A stretch of DNA of 64,000 nt from Gemmatimonadota bacterium (GTDB lineage: Bacteria > Gemmatimonadota > Gemmatimonadetes > Longimicrobiales > Gaopeijiaceae): positions 868,001-932,000 of the forward strand of contig JAWKQO010000002.1 in the NCBI GenBank assembly GCA_041390105.1, in the 5' to 3' direction. The notes beneath the pieces were generated by a model. It saw only the letters and a list, made by a program, of their open reading frames with translations. It made no database searches and was not told the origin of the DNA. Both the position numbers and the translations under genes were made by a program. This document shows, one piece after another, positions 1 to 8,921 of the stretch (its first letter is position 1; each line of letters begins with the position of its first letter).

Positions 1-2190
1 GGTCAGGAACCACCCCAAGCCGACCCCCAGCGGCAGGGCGGCCAGGACCAGTAGGGCCTGCTCGCTGAGCAGCATGCGGGCAACCTCCCCGCGCTCGAAT
101 CCCAGTACGCGGAGGCTGGCCAACTCGCGGCCTCGCTCCGAAAGCGCGATGCGGGTCTGGTTGTAGACGATGGCCATCACCAATGCCATCCCCAGCACGA
201 CGGTAGAGTACAGCGCGATGGCGAAGCTCTCCTCGATCGTGTCCGCGAATCCCCGCACCGTCAGCTCGCGCACCTGGATGCCCGCCACGGCGGGCAAATG
301 CTTCAAGCGTTCGTAGACCTCGGCACGTGTCCGGGCATCCACGGCCAGCCAGGCACCGGATTCCGAGCTCGCCTCGCCCAGCGCCCGATGGAGGTCGGCC
401 TTGGCCATGTAGCCGCCTCCACCCATCAACTCGTCGATGATCCCCGAAACCCGAAGCTCACGGGTCACGTCGCTTCCCTCGGTCACGTGGATCTCCACCA
501 CGTCCCCGGGGTGCACGCCCAGCTTCTCGGCCAACAGTGTGCTGAGCAGTAGCCCGCCCACGGGAAGCTGGTGCGTTCTGGATTCGGAATCGACCAGGCG
601 TCGCAGCTGGGCGTCCTCCGGGAGACCCAGAATGCTGCCGCGGACTTCGCGGTGCTCCCTGACGAAGCGTACGGGAACGACCCGGAACGTTTCGACCTGT
701 CGTACACCGGGGAGCGCGAACAGGGCGGCGCGGACGTCAGGGGGGCGCGGCCGATGGAAGTAGACGGAAACGTCCTCCCGCTGAACCTCCTGGAACTGGA
801 TCCGCGCGATCTCGTTGATCGCGTCGAACATGGACAGCAGTGCCCCGATCACGCCCAGGGCCAAGCCGATGCCGGCGATGGTCGAAGCCGACTTGAGGCG
901 CGCCCGGGACAGATTGCGGACAACAATTCGCCCCGCTGGAGAGAGCGCCCTCCAGATGCGAGTCCGCTCCAGAGGGCCCTCCCGGTACCGCGGAGGGGCG
1001 GGTGGTGCCATGGCCACAGCGGGAGGCAGGCGTGTCACGGTGCGGACCGCCGTCAGCGCGCCGAGAACACCCGTGATCAGCGCGATGGCCCACGCGACCA
1101 GAACCACGGTGAGGTCCAGCTTGAAACCCACCTCCGGAAACTGGAAGAAACGCGCGTACACCTCGGCCATCCCGTGCGCGAGCCAGACCCCGACCACGGT
1201 GCCCAGAACCGCTCCACCGGCGACCGGGATGAGCGCGAACTGGAGGTAGTGGGCCCCGAGGCTGGCCGGCGAGATCCCGAAGGCCTTCAGCAAGCCGATC
1301 TGTTCCCGCTCCATACGCACGATCCGAAGGAGCGTGGCGTGCAACAGAAACGCGGTGACGATCAGGAACAACGCGGGGAAGAACGAGGCCGTGATCGTGG
1401 TCTCATCGATCTCGCCCTCCAGGAACTCGTGCGATACATGTAGCTCTCGACCGTACGCGCCGGGGTTCCCGTATGGATCGAGCAGCGCGTCCAGGGATGC
1501 CAGGACCGCAGCCTCGGACGCCCCGGGGGCGAGCGAGAGGACGATGTCGTTGAAGGCCCCCTCCATCTCGAAGGCGCTCTCTACGGCGGAACGACTCATC
1601 CACAGGGCACCGAACCGTCGGTTGTCGGGGAAGACCTGTCCATATTCCCCGATCTCGTAGATGAACTCCGGCGAGATCGCGGTCCCGACCACCCGCAGCG
1701 CCTGAAGCCGTCCGTTGAGGATCGCCCCCACGACGTCGCCGACGCGCAACCCATTGGCACGGGCGAAGGCCTCGCTGAGCACGACCTGGTCCCGGCGACC
1801 AGGGTCCGGGAGGGCACCGGTGCGGATCACCACCTGGTTGAGACGTACCTCCCCCAGGTCGGGTAGAGAGACCAGCCTCCCGGTTGCCGGCTCGGGGAGC
1901 CCTGGCACGTCGAGCAGGATGTCCTCGACGAGGCGCGTGTAGACGGTCGCCACGCCGTCGATCCGAGCGATGCGGGGCGCGAGCGCGTCCGGAGCTCGCA
2001 CCACGTGGCTGAAGACGTCTCCGAAGCGAGCGTCGCGGTAGTAGCGCTCCTGGCCTCCTCTGAGAAAGCCATGCATGGAGCGGAGCATGACGAACGTGGC
2101 GACGCCGGAGGCGACGAGGACCAGGACAGCGATCAGCTGTCCTCGCGCATGAAGCGCGTCGCGAACGACCTTCAGCTGCAGCGTCTTCAT
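1..2190 (-). CDS. FtsX-type ABC transporter permease (C-terminus beyond window)
   Basis: Membrane subunit of a MacB/FtsX-like exporter. Reading down from the ATG at 2190, the frame is open for 730 residues to the window edge with no stop. It begins with a short cytoplasmic stretch and a transmembrane helix (residues about 18-35), then a large periplasmic domain. A three-helix FtsX block follows (residues about 265-385, with a TASFFPALFLIVTAF-type helix), then a second helix (about 440-460), a second periplasmic domain, and a final FtsX block still running at position 1. This is the duplicated FtsX layout of roughly 780 residues, so about 50 residues are probably missing. It starts 3 bases after the stop of the ATPase gene and is the last visible gene of the operon that begins at 7544. 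The cargo is unknown; lipoprotein, lipid or small-molecule export are all possible for this family. Confidence 0.9.
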   Translation of the reverse strand, partial: MKTLQLKVVRDALHARGQLIAVLVLVASGVATFVMLRSMHGFLRGGQERYYRDARFGDVFSHVVRAPDALAPRIARIDGVATVYTRLVEDILLDVPGLPEPATGRLVSLPDLGEVRLNQVVIRTGALPDPGRRDQVVLSEAFARANGLRVGDVVGAILNGRLQALRVVGTAISPEFIYEIGEYGQVFPDNRRFGALWMSRSAVESAFEMEGAFNDIVLSLAPGASEAAVLASLDALLDPYGNPGAYGRELHVSHEFLEGEIDETTITASFFPALFLIVTAFLLHATLLRIVRMEREQIGLLKAFGISPASLGAHYLQFALIPVAGGAVLGTVVGVWLAHGMAEVYARFFQFPEVGFKLDLTVVLVAWAIALITGVLGALTAVRTVTRLPPAVAMAPPAPPRYREGPLERTRIWRALSPAGRIVVRNLSRARLKSASTIAGIGLALGVIGALLSMFDAINEIARIQFQEVQREDVSVYFHRPRPPDVRAALFALPGVRQVETFRVVPVRFVREHREVRGSILGLPEDAQLRRLVDSESRTHQLPVGGLLLSTLLAEKLGVHPGDVVEIHVTEGSDVTRELRVSGIIDELMGGGGYMAKADLHRALGEASSESGAWLAVDARTRAEVYERLKHLPAVAGIQVRELTVRGFADTIEESFAIALYSTVVLGMALVMAIVYNQTRIALSERGRELASLRVLGFERGEVARMLLSEQALLVLAALPLGVGLGWFLT

Positions 2191-2193
2191 GGC

Positions 2194-2970
2194 TTACCAC
2201 TCGATGTCCGCGGGGGACGCTCGGGTGAGGTTGCGCTCGTCTCCGACGATGCGACCGTCCCGTAAGCGGAGCACTCGATCGGCAAGAGCCGCGATGGCAG
2301 CGTTGTGCGTCACGAGAACCGTGAGGGTGCCGGTGTCGCGGTTGACCTGCTCGAGGACTTCGAGCACGACCTTCCCGGTCTCGTAGTCCAGGGAGCCTGT
2401 GGGCTCGTCGCACAGCAGGACGTCAGGGCGCTTGGCGATCGCGCGGGCGATGGCGACGCGCTGCTGCTCCCCACCCGAGAGCTGTGCCGGGAAATGACGG
2501 AGGCGCTCGGACAGTCCCACCATGTCCAAGGCGGCGGCCGGGTCCATCGGGCTTCGGGCGATCTCGGTGACCAGCTGCACGTTCTCGATGGCGGTCAGGC
2601 TGGGCAGCAGATTGAAGAACTGGAAAACGAACCCGACGTGCTCCCGTCGAAAACGAGTCAATTCGGCTTCGTCCGCCGTCCGCAGGTTGTGATCGTGGAA
2701 GGCGACCTCGCCCGCGGTAGGCACGTCCAGGCCGCCCAGGATGTTGAGGAGCGTGGACTTCCCGCTTCCCGACGGGCCCAGGATGACGACGAGCTCGCCC
2801 TCGAACAGCTCGAGATCCGTGGCCTCCAAGGCACGCACTTCGACCTCACCCATCGTGTATACCTTGGTGAGGCCAGTCGCCCGGAAGACCGGGTGGACTT
2901 TGCCTGCGGGCGGACCCGCCGGGGGGAGTTCCCGGAACGTACCCGTCGGGGCGGCGCGGCCCGGATTCAT
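2194..2970 (-). CDS. ABC transporter ATP-binding protein (MacB/LolD type)
   Basis: Nucleotide-binding subunit that powers the FtsX-type permease encoded directly downstream. The 258-residue product has Walker A GPSGSGKS, the Q-loop region, signature LSGGEQQR, Walker B LLCDEPTG and the H-loop LVTHN, all in the order expected for the LolD/MacB class. The frame is open further upstream to about 3213, but that part lies inside the RtcB gene. I chose ATG 2970 because it overlaps the RtcB stop as ATGA, matching the other junctions of this operon, and because it gives a normal family length with a short N-terminal extension before the FRATGLTKVY strand. Confidence 0.93.
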   Translation of the reverse strand: MNPGRAAPTGTFRELPPAGPPAGKVHPVFRATGLTKVYTMGEVEVRALEATDLELFEGELVVILGPSGSGKSTLLNILGGLDVPTAGEVAFHDHNLRTADEAELTRFRREHVGFVFQFFNLLPSLTAIENVQLVTEIARSPMDPAAALDMVGLSERLRHFPAQLSGGEQQRVAIARAIAKRPDVLLCDEPTGSLDYETGKVVLEVLEQVNRDTGTLTVLVTHNAAIAALADRVLRLRDGRIVGDERNLTRASPADIEW

Positions 2971-4451
2971 CCCTTCAAGACTCCCAGGGGGAGCAGCTTC
3001 GCCACCTTGCGGCCGATGCCTGCGTGGTCCACGACGTCGACCACCTCCGCTACGTCCTTGTATGCCTCGGGGATCTCCTCGGCGAGGGTGGCGAAGGAAG
3101 CGGCACGCACTTCGATGCCGCGCTCCTCGAACTCCCGACGAAGCTGCCGGTCGGCTTGGCGGACGCTGCGCTCCGCCTGCCGGCGGCTCATGACTCGACC
3201 GGCGCCGTGGCACGTGGATCCGAACGTCTCGGTGTAGGCCGCCTGCGTGCCCACGAGCACATAGGAGTAGCGGCCCATGTCACCCGGGATGAGCACGGGC
3301 TGCCCGACATCGCGGTAGGCGGCAGGCACATCGGGATGCCCGGGGGGAAAGGCACGAGTCGCGCCCTTGCGGTGCACGCACAGGAGCGTGGGTCGGCCGT
3401 CGAGCGTGTGCGTCTCCCACTTGGCGTTGTTGTGGGCCACGTCGTAGACCAACTCCAACCCCAGCTCCTGCCAGGGTCGGCCCAATACCTGTTCGAACGC
3501 GCCGCGCACCAGGTGCGCCATCATCTGTCGGTTGACGAACGCGTAATTGGCGGCTGCGCACATGGCGCCGAGATAGTCGCGCGCCTCGGGCGAGTCGAGC
3601 GGCGCACATGCCAGCTGGCGGTCCGGTAGAGCGATGCCACAGCGCCGGGCCGCGGAGAGCATCACGTCCAGGTAGTCCGTACAGACATGGTGACCGAGTC
3701 CGCGCGATCCCGAGTGGATGAGGACAGTGACCGTGTCGGGCTCAAGGCCCAGCCGCGCCGCGGCCGCGCGGTCGTAGAGCTCCCCCACCACTCCCACCTC
3801 GATGAAGTGGTTGCCCGATCCCACGGTGCCCACCTGATCCCGTCCGCGCTCCAGCGCGCGGGGGCTCACCTTTCCCGGATCGGCGCCGGGGAGCGCCCCG
3901 CCGCTCTCGATGTGGGCTCGATCTTCCTCGGTGGCGTAGCCGCGGGCCACGGCCCACTCCACGCCCCGCCGCAGGACATCCTCGAGCTCGGCATCGTCCA
4001 GCGTGAGCCGCCTGCGGTGGGAGCCCACTCCGGCGGGCACGTCCCGTTGGATCTGGTTCATCAGGGCTTTGAGGTGGGGTCTGAGCTCTCCGACGCTCAG
4101 CGTGCTGCGCAGGAGCCGGACGCCGCAGTTGATGTCGTAGCCCACACCGCCAGGGCTGATCACGCCACCCCGTTCCGGATCGAAGGCGGCCACACCGCCG
4201 ATGGCGAACCCGTAGCCCCAGTGGATGTCGGGCATCCCGATGGAGCGTCCCACGATGCCGGGCAGGCAGGCCACGTTCGCCACCTGACGGATCGCTTCGT
4301 CACCGCGCAGATCGCTCATCATGTGCGCGTCGGCGTAGATCAGCCCCTCGACGCGCATCCGTCCCTGCCTGGGAATGATCCAGCGCCACGGGTCGAGGCG
4401 CTCGATCCGAAGCGTCGCGGGCTCCGGCCACGCCATCGTCTGCTCGGGCAT
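2967..4451 (-). CDS. rtcB: RNA-splicing ligase RtcB
   Basis: GTP-dependent RNA ligase joining 2',3'-cyclic phosphate or 3'-phosphate ends to 5'-OH ends, in tRNA or rRNA repair. The 494-residue protein shows the metal-binding YDINCGVR motif (Asp106, Cys109), GNHFIEV, HSGSRGLGH and HNNAKWETH. It also has the guanylylation site CHGAGR, with His415 as the nucleophile. Length is normal for the family (about 480). Start ATG 4451 is preceded by a GGAGGA ribosome-binding site. It lies 20 bases after the archease gene, its known activating partner, and overlaps the ABC ATPase start as ATGA. The usual RtcR activator or CARF gene is not seen next to it, so control is probably through the operon promoter above 7544. 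Confidence 0.97.
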   Translation of the reverse strand: MPEQTMAWPEPATLRIERLDPWRWIIPRQGRMRVEGLIYADAHMMSDLRGDEAIRQVANVACLPGIVGRSIGMPDIHWGYGFAIGGVAAFDPERGGVISPGGVGYDINCGVRLLRSTLSVGELRPHLKALMNQIQRDVPAGVGSHRRRLTLDDAELEDVLRRGVEWAVARGYATEEDRAHIESGGALPGADPGKVSPRALERGRDQVGTVGSGNHFIEVGVVGELYDRAAAARLGLEPDTVTVLIHSGSRGLGHHVCTDYLDVMLSAARRCGIALPDRQLACAPLDSPEARDYLGAMCAAANYAFVNRQMMAHLVRGAFEQVLGRPWQELGLELVYDVAHNNAKWETHTLDGRPTLLCVHRKGATRAFPPGHPDVPAAYRDVGQPVLIPGDMGRYSYVLVGTQAAYTETFGSTCHGAGRVMSRRQAERSVRQADRQLRREFEERGIEVRAASFATLAEEIPEAYKDVAEVVDVVDHAGIGRKVAKLLPLGVLKG

Positions 4452-4471
4452 GGGTTCCTCCGCTGGGGGGA

Positions 4472-4948
4472 TCAGATGTCGAAGATGACGCGTGCCCACC
4501 ACCGCCCTTCGAAGTGGCGCAGCTCGAGTCCGTGGTACGTGACGCCCTTGAGCTCGCGTACCGGGTCGAAGGCGGATCGCCACCCGTGCACAGTCGCGAC
4601 CAGCCGGAGGTCGTCGAGCGTGTGGAACTCGGTGGAGCCCAACTCGAAGTGCTGGGCCTCGGCCAGATAGAGAAGCTCGGCCAGCCAGCGTACGAGCAAC
4701 ACGGGAGGCTCGTCCGCCGAGACCTCCACCTCGAACCGGAGGGGCACCCCGTGCGCCGCCCGGTCGGCTGCTTGAGTGCCGGAGCGCAACCGGAACAGTG
4801 CCTGAGCAGCGCGCCGGAACAACTCGGCCCGATCCTCGGCCTCCACTTCGATCCCCAGGTCGGCGGTGTGCGCGATCTCCGCGACGCCGGGACCGAGCCA
4901 CCCGTCGCCGTCGCCAGCGGTGTGGGCACCACCGGCCGCGTCGCTCAT
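4472..4948 (-). CDS. Archease, RtcB cofactor
   Basis: Small acidic protein that accelerates guanylylation and multiple turnover of RtcB and can widen its nucleotide use. The 158-residue product carries the family signature IAHTADLGIEV near the N-terminus (His27, Asp30), the central LLYLAEAQHFEL helix region, GVTYHGLEL, and the characteristic C-terminal VIFDI. The start ATG 4948 overlaps the stop of the preceding phosphatidyltransferase as ATGA, which argues for translational coupling. An N-terminal extension of about 20 residues rich in Gly/Ala/Asp precedes the archease fold and is a little longer than usual. The direct archease-rtcB order is the conserved arrangement of this pair. Confidence 0.93.
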   Translation of the reverse strand: MSDAAGGAHTAGDGDGWLGPGVAEIAHTADLGIEVEAEDRAELFRRAAQALFRLRSGTQAADRAAHGVPLRFEVEVSADEPPVLLVRWLAELLYLAEAQHFELGSTEFHTLDDLRLVATVHGWRSAFDPVRELKGVTYHGLELRHFEGRWWARVIFDI

Positions 4949-5550
4949 GTCGGGGACCCATGGACCGCCAGGGATGCACCCCGTGCCCGCCGCACCCCGC
5001 GATGGAGGTAGCGCGCCGTACTGACGGCCACCGTCGCCGCAGCGACTCCCGCCAGCGGGAAGATCCACCGATCGGCTGCTCCCAGCGTGAGGAGCACGAA
5101 CAGCACGAACAGCAACACCGTCGCCAGCCTGCCGTGGGACTCGTGGGCGAGCACCTCCCAATGACCGCGGCGCAGGGCCCAGCGAGCACCCAGGACGCCC
5201 AGGACATCCCGGATCAAGAGCAGGGCGAGAAACGCGACGTGCAGGCGGGGCTCGACGAACACGAACTGGTAGGTCACCGCCAGCTGCGCGAAGCGGTCCG
5301 CGAACGTGTCGAGGATCATCCCGGTGCGGGTCGTCAGAGCGAAGCGGCGGGCCAGGAATCCATCGAGGACGTCCGACGCACCCGCGAGCCCGAGCACCAC
5401 GAGGGCCAAGCGCCGCTGGGCGGGGGGAACGGCGGTGCCCGCTGCCATCACGAACAGATAGGCTACGACCAGCGCGATGCGCGCCAGCGTGATCGTATTG
5501 GGCAGCCAACGCAGCGGCCGCGCCCGCTTCGGGCCCCCCTCCGGTCTCAC
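4945..5550 (-). CDS. CDP-alcohol phosphatidyltransferase family protein
   Basis: Integral membrane enzyme that transfers a phosphatidyl group from a CDP-activated donor to an alcohol acceptor. The 201-residue protein has the full catalytic motif D60-x2-D63-G64-x2-A67-R68-x8-G77-x3-D81-x3-D85, four to five further hydrophobic segments, and a basic C-terminal tail. It resembles phosphatidylglycerophosphate synthase/PgsA-like enzymes, but the acceptor (glycerol-phosphate, inositol or another alcohol) cannot be told from the sequence. It starts at a GTG whose last two bases form the stop of the upstream gene (GTGA) and ends overlapping archease. Its place between an RNA-repair pair and a protein-repair fusion is unusual and may just reflect a convenient coupled operon. 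Confidence 0.88.
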   Translation of the reverse strand: MRPEGGPKRARPLRWLPNTITLARIALVVAYLFVMAAGTAVPPAQRRLALVVLGLAGASDVLDGFLARRFALTTRTGMILDTFADRFAQLAVTYQFVFVEPRLHVAFLALLLIRDVLGVLGARWALRRGHWEVLAHESHGRLATVLLFVLFVLLTLGAADRWIFPLAGVAAATVAVSTARYLHRGVRRARGASLAVHGSPT

Positions 5551-7544
5551 AGCCCGAACGGGTACGTGTCCGGTAGCCCCACGGCGGCGGGCACACCGAG
5601 CGGATGAACGGCACGGGTCTCGTCGATCCAGAGGTACTCATCGAATTGCAGCGGAAGGACGGCCTGGAAGTAGTGGCTCATCAGCTCGGTCTGGGGTCGG
5701 TAGATGACCCCGATGGCCCGCTCCAACCGAGGATCCATCAGCTGGGGCCGGAGCTCGCTGTGCAGGGGCTCCCGCAGGTGGAGCGACAGGGCCGGCACCT
5801 CGGTGAGGTGGAAGAGATGTTCGTAGCTGGCCGGGTGGGACGGGCGCACGTCCATCACCTGCATGGGATCGCCCCAATCCTCCGCAGCCGCCACCGTGCC
5901 CCGATGGGTGCCTAAGCCGATCAGGAACGCGTCGTCCCCGAGCGACTGACGACACAGGTAGCCCAGGTTGTGCTCGCCGCGCGTCCACATCTCGGTCGCA
6001 CGTGCGTTGCCGATGTGACTGTTGTGCGCCCACACGACCGCGCGTGCATCGGGTCCGAAGGCACGGAGCAGGAACTCCAGCGTATCGAACATGTGGCTGT
6101 CCCGGAGGTTCCAGGAAGCCGCCCCGCCCCGGTACATGATCCGGTAGTAGCGCTCCGCATTGGCGATCAGCCGCGCGTTCTGGATGGCATCGAGGAAGCC
6201 GTAGCCGTTCCGCTCCGCCATCTCCAATCCATGGGCCAGCACGTGCTCGAGCATGGCCACGACATCGTCCTCGCAGGATCGATAGCGCCCGGACAGCACG
6301 GCCCGGCCGTAGGTTGCGGGATCCGCCTCATAGGGGCTGAGGCAGCCGTAGCGGACACGTGCGATGCGCGCCGCTTCGGGATCGACTCGATCCAGATACT
6401 CCAACACCACATCGATGGAACGATGCAGGCTGTAGAGATCGAGCCCGAAGAACCCGGTGCGCGCGTCCGGGGGCAGGGGCTCGTTGTGCACCTTCAGCCA
6501 CTCCGCGAACTCGGCCACCTCCCAGTTTCTCCACATCCAGATGGGGAAGCGCGAGAACGGGATCCACTCTGGATCGGGTATGTCGAGGTGCCGGACACGG
6601 GCGTCGATGCGGGCCGCATCGGGCCAGTCCGCCTCGGCGGCCACGATCCGGAAGCCGTGTTCCTGCACCAGCGCCTGCGTGATCCGCGCGCGGGTGCGGT
6701 AGAACTCCGACGTTCCGTGGGATGCTTCTCCGATCAGCACTACGCGCGCGTCGCCGATGCGCTCCAGGAGGGGCCCCGGGTCGAGTTGCTCGGGATCGGA
6801 GAGGTGCGTGCTGTTCTCCCGCAGGAGCGTGACCAGCCCGGCCTCGCCATGGCTGGAACGGGAGTGGGTGGCGGAGGGGCCGGGATTGGCACGAGGGGGC
6901 GCCCATCCCTCGGCCCCGATGAGGGGCACGAAGCGCACCGCGCCGAGCGACCTGCGCGTGAACGTGCCGTCCGGCTGCTTGCGCTCGGCCACCAGCTCCT
7001 GCGTCCGCGGATCGGCTCCCACCGGGATCACCACTACGCCGCCCGGCGCGAGCTGCTCGGAAAGAGCAGGGGGTACACCGGGGCCGCCCGCGGACACCAG
7101 GATCGCGTCGTAGGGCGCGTGCTCGGGCCAGCCCAGGGTGCCGTCCGCATGCAGCACCTGCACGTTGTCGTACCCGACGGCCTCCAGTGCCGCGCGAGCA
7201 CTCTCGGCGAGGTCCTCGTGGCGTTCGACGGTATACACCTCGGAGGCCAGGCGGCTCAACACCGCTGCAGCGTAGCCGGACCCGGTGCCGATCTCCAGGA
7301 CGCGCTCACCGCCGCTCAGGCCCAGGGCTTCGGCCATGAGGGCCACGATGTAGGGCTGCGAGATCGTCTGCCCGGAGGCGATGGGGAGTGGAGCGTCCTC
7401 GTATGCGAATTCCGCCAGATGAGGCGGCACGAAGAACTCGCGAGGCACCTCCCCCATCGCGGCCAGCACGCGCGGATCGTGGATTCCACGGGCTGCCAGT
7501 TGCCTGGAGACCATCGAGCGACGTTGCCCAGCGAAGTCGGTCAT
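5547..7544 (-). CDS. Protein-L-isoaspartate O-methyltransferase fused to erythromycin esterase-like domain
   Basis: Two-domain 665-residue protein. Residues 1 to about 210 form a PCMT methyltransferase: substrate-binding ASGQTISQPYIVALM (56-70), SAM-binding VLEIGTGSGYAAAV (82-95) and LAPGGVVVIPVG (165-176). This domain repairs isoaspartyl damage. Residues about 250-665 are an erythromycin-esterase (EreA/EreC) fold: IGEASHGTSEFY with the catalytic Glu273/His276 pair, VAAEADWPDA with Glu304, and WAHNSHIGN (505-513). The linker (about 215-245) is Pro/Ser/His rich. The fusion is a single frame with no stop or frameshift, and is known from other bacteria, where the substrate of the esterase half is usually unknown. 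Start ATG 7544 has a GGGGAGG site. It is the first gene of the coupled minus-strand operon, so its promoter should lie in 7545-7667. Confidence 0.93.
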   Translation of the reverse strand: MTDFAGQRRSMVSRQLAARGIHDPRVLAAMGEVPREFFVPPHLAEFAYEDAPLPIASGQTISQPYIVALMAEALGLSGGERVLEIGTGSGYAAAVLSRLASEVYTVERHEDLAESARAALEAVGYDNVQVLHADGTLGWPEHAPYDAILVSAGGPGVPPALSEQLAPGGVVVIPVGADPRTQELVAERKQPDGTFTRRSLGAVRFVPLIGAEGWAPPRANPGPSATHSRSSHGEAGLVTLLRENSTHLSDPEQLDPGPLLERIGDARVVLIGEASHGTSEFYRTRARITQALVQEHGFRIVAAEADWPDAARIDARVRHLDIPDPEWIPFSRFPIWMWRNWEVAEFAEWLKVHNEPLPPDARTGFFGLDLYSLHRSIDVVLEYLDRVDPEAARIARVRYGCLSPYEADPATYGRAVLSGRYRSCEDDVVAMLEHVLAHGLEMAERNGYGFLDAIQNARLIANAERYYRIMYRGGAASWNLRDSHMFDTLEFLLRAFGPDARAVVWAHNSHIGNARATEMWTRGEHNLGYLCRQSLGDDAFLIGLGTHRGTVAAAEDWGDPMQVMDVRPSHPASYEHLFHLTEVPALSLHLREPLHSELRPQLMDPRLERAIGVIYRPQTELMSHYFQAVLPLQFDEYLWIDETRAVHPLGVPAAVGLPDTYPFGL

Positions 7545-7577
7545 AGCGCCTCCCCGTCGGGTCCGGGAGCGAACCCA

Positions 7578-7613
7578 GCGGCTGCTTCCGCCCTATCCGA
7601 GCGGAGCAGCCGC
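7578..7613 (-). terminator. Imperfect GC-rich hairpin between DUF5661 and pcm genes
   Basis: Arms of 13-14 bases (left arm starting GCGGCTGCTTCCGC, right arm GCGGAGCAGCCGC with one bulged base) flank a short loop. It lies 55 bases past the stop of the DUF5661 gene and 34 bases before the start of the methyltransferase fusion. There is no T-run, so it may be a Rho-independent-like attenuator, a processing site, or nothing. Confidence 0.35.
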
Positions 7614-7667
7614 CACGACCGGGGCGCTACGTCCGGATCCGACCGTCCTCCCGAGGGGCCTGCCCTC

Positions 7668-7928
7668 TCAGGAGCGTTCTGCCTCGGCTTCCATCGCGCG
7701 CAGGCGCGTGTAGTAGTCCGGAAGCTCCTTGAGGTGCGCGAGCGCGATCTTGGCGGTGAGGATGGGATCGTCCCCCGTCACATTGGTGCTGGGGTCGTGC
7801 AGACCGTGCTCCAACTCCACCTCCAAACCCATGCGGAACTGCTCGAGATCGACTCGTGACCAATCCACCCTCAGGCGGTCTCCCAGCAGCCGTGCATCGG
7901 CGTTCGTGAACTTGCGAAGGGGTGCCAT
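7668..7928 (-). CDS. DUF5661 family protein
   Basis: Small soluble protein of 86 residues and unknown function. It matches the DUF5661 pattern: an N-terminal FTNADARLLGDRLRVDW stretch, LEQFRMGLEVELEHG, then VTGDDPILTAKIALAHLKE and PDYYTRLRAMEAEAE. The frame is open upstream, but ATG 7928 is chosen because a GGAGG site sits at the correct distance and the family normally begins about here. It is transcribed away from the cytochrome gene at 8167; a hairpin at 7578-7613 separates it from the downstream operon, so it is probably its own unit. No catalytic residues are recognised. Confidence 0.75.
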   Translation of the reverse strand: MAPLRKFTNADARLLGDRLRVDWSRVDLEQFRMGLEVELEHGLHDPSTNVTGDDPILTAKIALAHLKELPDYYTRLRAMEAEAERS

Positions 7929-8166
7929 GATCCCTCCAGGCCAAGGGCTTCCATCCTGACTAAAGGTCGAATGCGGAGGTGCCGGGGGCCCATCCGGCCT
8001 TTGCCCTCGTGGGCGTAGGGGTTCTTCCGTCGGGTGGGCCGGTGTCGGGCAATCCCCGCTCCGGTGGTGCGGCGGGCTCCCGATGGCGGCCGCAGTCACC
8101 GTTCCTGCATCTTGCCACAGAAGCCCGGTGTCATCCCGGGCAGCTCCGACAACGGAATGGTGGTTC

Positions 8167-8868
8167 GTGAACAGAAGGCGATCCGTCGTGTTGGCGGTGT
8201 TGGTTGGCGGTTGCGCGACCGGCGTGGTGGTGGATCCAGCCGCGCACATGGGTGAGCACTTCATCGCCGGGATCGATCTGCAGACGGCGATCATCCGCGG
8301 AGACCTGTACGAGGCCCGCAAGCATGCGGAATGGCTCGCGGACCATGAGGAGCCCGAACAGATTCCTCAGGCGGAGGCGTCCCTGCGCGGGGTGCACCAG
8401 GCATCTCGCGCCGTCCTCGAGGCGCCCGGCCTGCCGGAAGCCGCCGCTGCGACGGCTCAGGTGGCCTACTTCTGTGGCGATTGCCACGCCGCCCTGCGTA
8501 GCGGCCCAGAGATGGCCCCGGGCGCTCCGCCCGAGCCCGGGTCCGGTGCCCAGAGGTCCATGTTCGGGCACATCTGGGCCGCGGACCGCATGTGGGAGGG
8601 CCTGGTAGCTCGCTCCGACCGCTCCTGGGAGGCGGGCGCCGAGACCCTGGGCCGCTCGACGCTGTTTCCCCGGGACGTCGTATCGGACTCGGCGCGGGTC
8701 GCAGCCCTGGAGACGGTCGTCCGTCGTGTGACCGGGATCGCCGGGGAGGCGCAGAGGGCCTCGGATTGGGCGGGTCGGGCCGAGGTGTATGGGCGGCTGC
8801 TGGCCACCTGCTCGGTCTGTCACAGCCACCTGGGCATCGATCCGCTGGGGCTGCCCGCCACGCCCTGA
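8167..8868 (+). CDS. Diheme c-type cytochrome lipoprotein
   Basis: Predicted exported lipoprotein of 233 residues with two CxxCH heme attachment motifs, CGDCH (103-107) and CSVCH (215-219). The N-terminus VNRRRSVVLAVLVGGC is a short signal with lipobox VGGC (Cys16), so the protein should be membrane-anchored on the periplasmic side and act in electron transfer. I chose GTG 8167 because it gives a clean signal peptide; the same frame continues upstream to an ATG at 8083 with a non-signal-like extension, so the start is uncertain. The two hemes lie far apart in an otherwise helical protein, which suggests two four-helix or cytochrome-c-like halves. The redox partner is unknown. Confidence 0.75.
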   Translation: MNRRRSVVLAVLVGGCATGVVVDPAAHMGEHFIAGIDLQTAIIRGDLYEARKHAEWLADHEEPEQIPQAEASLRGVHQASRAVLEAPGLPEAAAATAQVAYFCGDCHAALRSGPEMAPGAPPEPGSGAQRSMFGHIWAADRMWEGLVARSDRSWEAGAETLGRSTLFPRDVVSDSARVAALETVVRRVTGIAGEAQRASDWAGRAEVYGRLLATCSVCHSHLGIDPLGLPATP

Positions 8869-8921
8869 CCCCGACCCGTCCCTTGGACGGGGGATGCTTC
8901 CGCTCTCTGGTCCGGGTCGAT

